The translations under genes and the position numbers were made by a program. DNA of 32,946 nucleotides, taken from positions 1 to 32,946 of the forward strand of contig WGOB01000072.1 of assembly GCA_016124255.1 (NCBI GenBank). Reading direction: 5' to 3'. Under the pieces are notes generated by a model that ran no database searches, had not been told where the DNA came from, and worked only from the letters and a program-made list of their open reading frames with translations. Shown in pieces: positions 31,810 through 32,946 of this stretch. Source of the stretch: Alphaproteobacteria bacterium. Lineage in GTDB: Bacteria > Pseudomonadota > Alphaproteobacteria > Caulobacterales > Aquidulcibacteraceae. Position 1 is the stretch's first letter; each line of letters begins with the position of its first letter.

Positions 31810-32198
31810 GCGAAGGCGCGTTCCGGACGCCGTTATCCCGCGTCCGCGGCAGCGGCGCAGCCCATGGCGGCACCGAGCATTTCATCGCGCAGCGCGTGAC
31901 CGCCATCGCGCTCCTCGGGCTCGCGCTCTGGTTTGCGATCGCGGCGGCGCTGCACATCGACTCGTTCGAGGAAGCGGTCGCGTTCGTGCGCGATCCGGTG
32001 AACGCGGTGGGGGTGATCCTTCTCCTTCTGGTCGGCGCACGCCATATGATGATCGGCATGCAGGTCGTCATCGAGGATTACATCGCCAAGCCGGGAACGC
32101 GGACGTTGCTGCTCATCGCCAACGCCTTCGCGTGCGCGGCGTTCGCGGCGGCGGGGATCTGGTCGGTGGCGGTGATCAATTTCGGGTGGGGCTATTGA
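31806..32198 (+). CDS. sdhD: Succinate dehydrogenase hydrophobic membrane anchor subunit
   Basis: A 130-residue second anchor subunit. [13 protein letters not shown] (residues 20-32) begins the first of three hydrophobic segments, and [13 protein letters not shown] holds the second heme-ligand histidine. It starts within the sdhC stop codon (ATGA overlap), and its own stop overlaps the TTG start of sdhA (TTGA). All three subunits are thus translationally coupled. Confidence 0.95.
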   Translation: MSEGAFRTPLSRVRGSGAAHGGTEHFIAQRVTAIALLGLALWFAIAAALHIDSFEEAVAFVRDPVNAVGVILLLLVGARHMMIGMQVVIEDYIAKPGTRTLLLIANAFACAAFAAAGIWSVAVINFGWGY

Positions 32199-32946
32199 GC
32201 GCGTACGAATGGATTGACCACACGTTCGACGTCGTCGTCATCGGCGCGGGCGGCTCGGGTTTGCGCGCCGCGCTGGGCTGCGGGCAGGCGGGCCTGCGCA
32301 CCGCGTGCATCACGAAAGTCTTCCCCACGCGCTCGCACACCGTGGCCGCGCAGGGCGGCATCTCCGCGGCGCTGGGCAACATGGGCGAGGACGACTGGCG
32401 CTGGCACATGTTCGACACCGTGAAAGGCTCGGACTGGCTCGGCGATCAGGACGCGATCGAATATCTCTGCAAAAACGCGCCCGCGGCCGTGTACGAACTT
32501 GAGCATTGGGGCGTGCCGTTCTCGCGCACCGAGGAAGGCCGGATCTATCAGCGCGCGTTCGGCGGCATGACGCGCAATTTCGGCGAAGCGCCGATCCAGC
32601 GCACCTGCGCCGCCGCCGACCGCACCGGCCATGCGATCCTGCACACGCTCTACGGCCAGTCGCTGCGGCACACGGTCGAGTTCTTTATCGAGTATTTCGC
32701 GCTCGACCTGATCATGGACGAAGACGGCCGCTGCCGCGGCGTGACGGCCTGGCGCCTCGATGACGGGACCCTGCACCGCTTCCGCGCGCAGACGGTCGTG
32801 CTGGCCACCGGCGGCTACGGCCGCGCCTATTATTCCTGCACCAGCGCCCACACCTGCACCGGCGACGGCAACGCCATGGTGCTGCGCGCAGGGCTTCCGC
32901 TGCAGGACATGGAGTTCGTGCAGTTCCACCCGACGGGCATCTTTCC
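32195..32946 (+). CDS. sdhA: Succinate dehydrogenase flavoprotein subunit, 3' end cut by window
   Basis: The first 250 residues of the roughly 600-residue FAD subunit that oxidises succinate to fumarate. [14 protein letters not shown] (13-26) is the dinucleotide fold. SHTVAAQGG carries the covalently flavinylated histidine, His48; ATGGYGRAY and [12 protein letters not shown] follow near the cut. The start is a TTG at 32195, giving MSAYEWIDH, which overlaps the sdhD stop codon; the nearby ATG at 32209 is out of frame. The gene continues past the window edge, and sdhB is expected next. Confidence 0.95.
   Translation, partial: MSAYEWIDHTFDVVVIGAGGSGLRAALGCGQAGLRTACITKVFPTRSHTVAAQGGISAALGNMGEDDWRWHMFDTVKGSDWLGDQDAIEYLCKNAPAAVYELEHWGVPFSRTEEGRIYQRAFGGMTRNFGEAPIQRTCAAADRTGHAILHTLYGQSLRHTVEFFIEYFALDLIMDEDGRCRGVTAWRLDDGTLHRFRAQTVVLATGGYGRAYYSCTSAHTCTGDGNAMVLRAGLPLQDMEFVQFHPTGIF

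Noticed and set aside
1-32946. CRISPR array, integrase or phage genes
   Set aside because: No regularly spaced direct repeats, no transposase or integrase motifs, and no attachment-site pair were found.

Overview
This is a GC-rich window from the chromosome of an alphaproteobacterium. The evidence is gene content: a long-form ribosome hibernation factor followed by ptsN, an sdhC-sdhD-sdhA operon start, a mesaconyl-CoA hydratase of the ethylmalonyl-CoA pathway, and several relatives of Caulobacterales/Hyphomonadales-type genes. The exact lineage cannot be fixed from the sequence alone. I see no rRNA, tRNA, CRISPR array, transposase or prophage. Genes are tightly packed, with many ATGA, GTGA and TGATG overlaps, and no gene-free stretch exceeds about 300 bases.

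Layout. 1-815 (minus) is the 5' part of a glutathione-dependent formaldehyde dehydrogenase. 1051-4808 (plus) holds an LLM flavin oxidoreductase, a cold-shock protein with a Lys/Ala-tailed small protein, a diacylglycerol-kinase-like lipid kinase and a metallophosphoesterase. 4792-7133 (minus) is a two-gene unit (zinc alcohol dehydrogenase, serine hydrolase), divergent from a Crp/Fnr regulator (7247-7942). 7957-15741 is a long minus-strand block: hpf, ptsN, a left-handed-beta-helix acyltransferase-like protein, HAD-UbiA, a DprE1-like oxidase, a DprE2-like reductase and finally a class III cyclase/TolB-like/TPR protein. 15990-20399 (plus) has asd, a slipin-like gene with a displaced membrane anchor, a GNAT acetyltransferase, rarD and a PP2A-like phosphoesterase. 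20347-23862 (minus) has a GT87 (GT-C) glycosyltransferase, a serine hydrolase, a small DUF6614-like protein and pdxY. 23954-27267 (plus) has a malyl-CoA lyase/thioesterase, a secreted protein of unknown function and mch. 27287-29269 has a membrane protein and a pair made of a Pro/Ala/Lys-rich protein and a zeta-toxin-like kinase. 29404-31188 (minus) is a secreted DUF885 protein, and 31408 to the end (plus) is sdhC, sdhD and the start of sdhA.

Most notable system. The coupled trio at 10193-13751 matches, enzyme for enzyme, the mycobacterial route from PRPP and polyprenyl phosphate to polyprenylphospho-D-arabinose (UbiA/DPPR synthase, DprE1, DprE2). A HAD phosphatase domain fused to the synthase could perform the dephosphorylation that a separate protein performs in mycobacteria. 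This predicts a D-arabinose-containing glycan in a Gram-negative bacterium. The GT87 enzyme 7 kb away and the linked acyltransferase-like protein are candidates for later steps. The DprE1-like protein keeps the active-site Lys, His and Gln residues but has Ala at the position of mycobacterial Cys387.

A second theme is small palindromic DNA: a 106-bp double-hairpin element bounded by CTAGAGC/GCTCTAG at 18160-18265, with a partial copy at 27273-27294 that supplies a stop codon, plus several leader hairpins.
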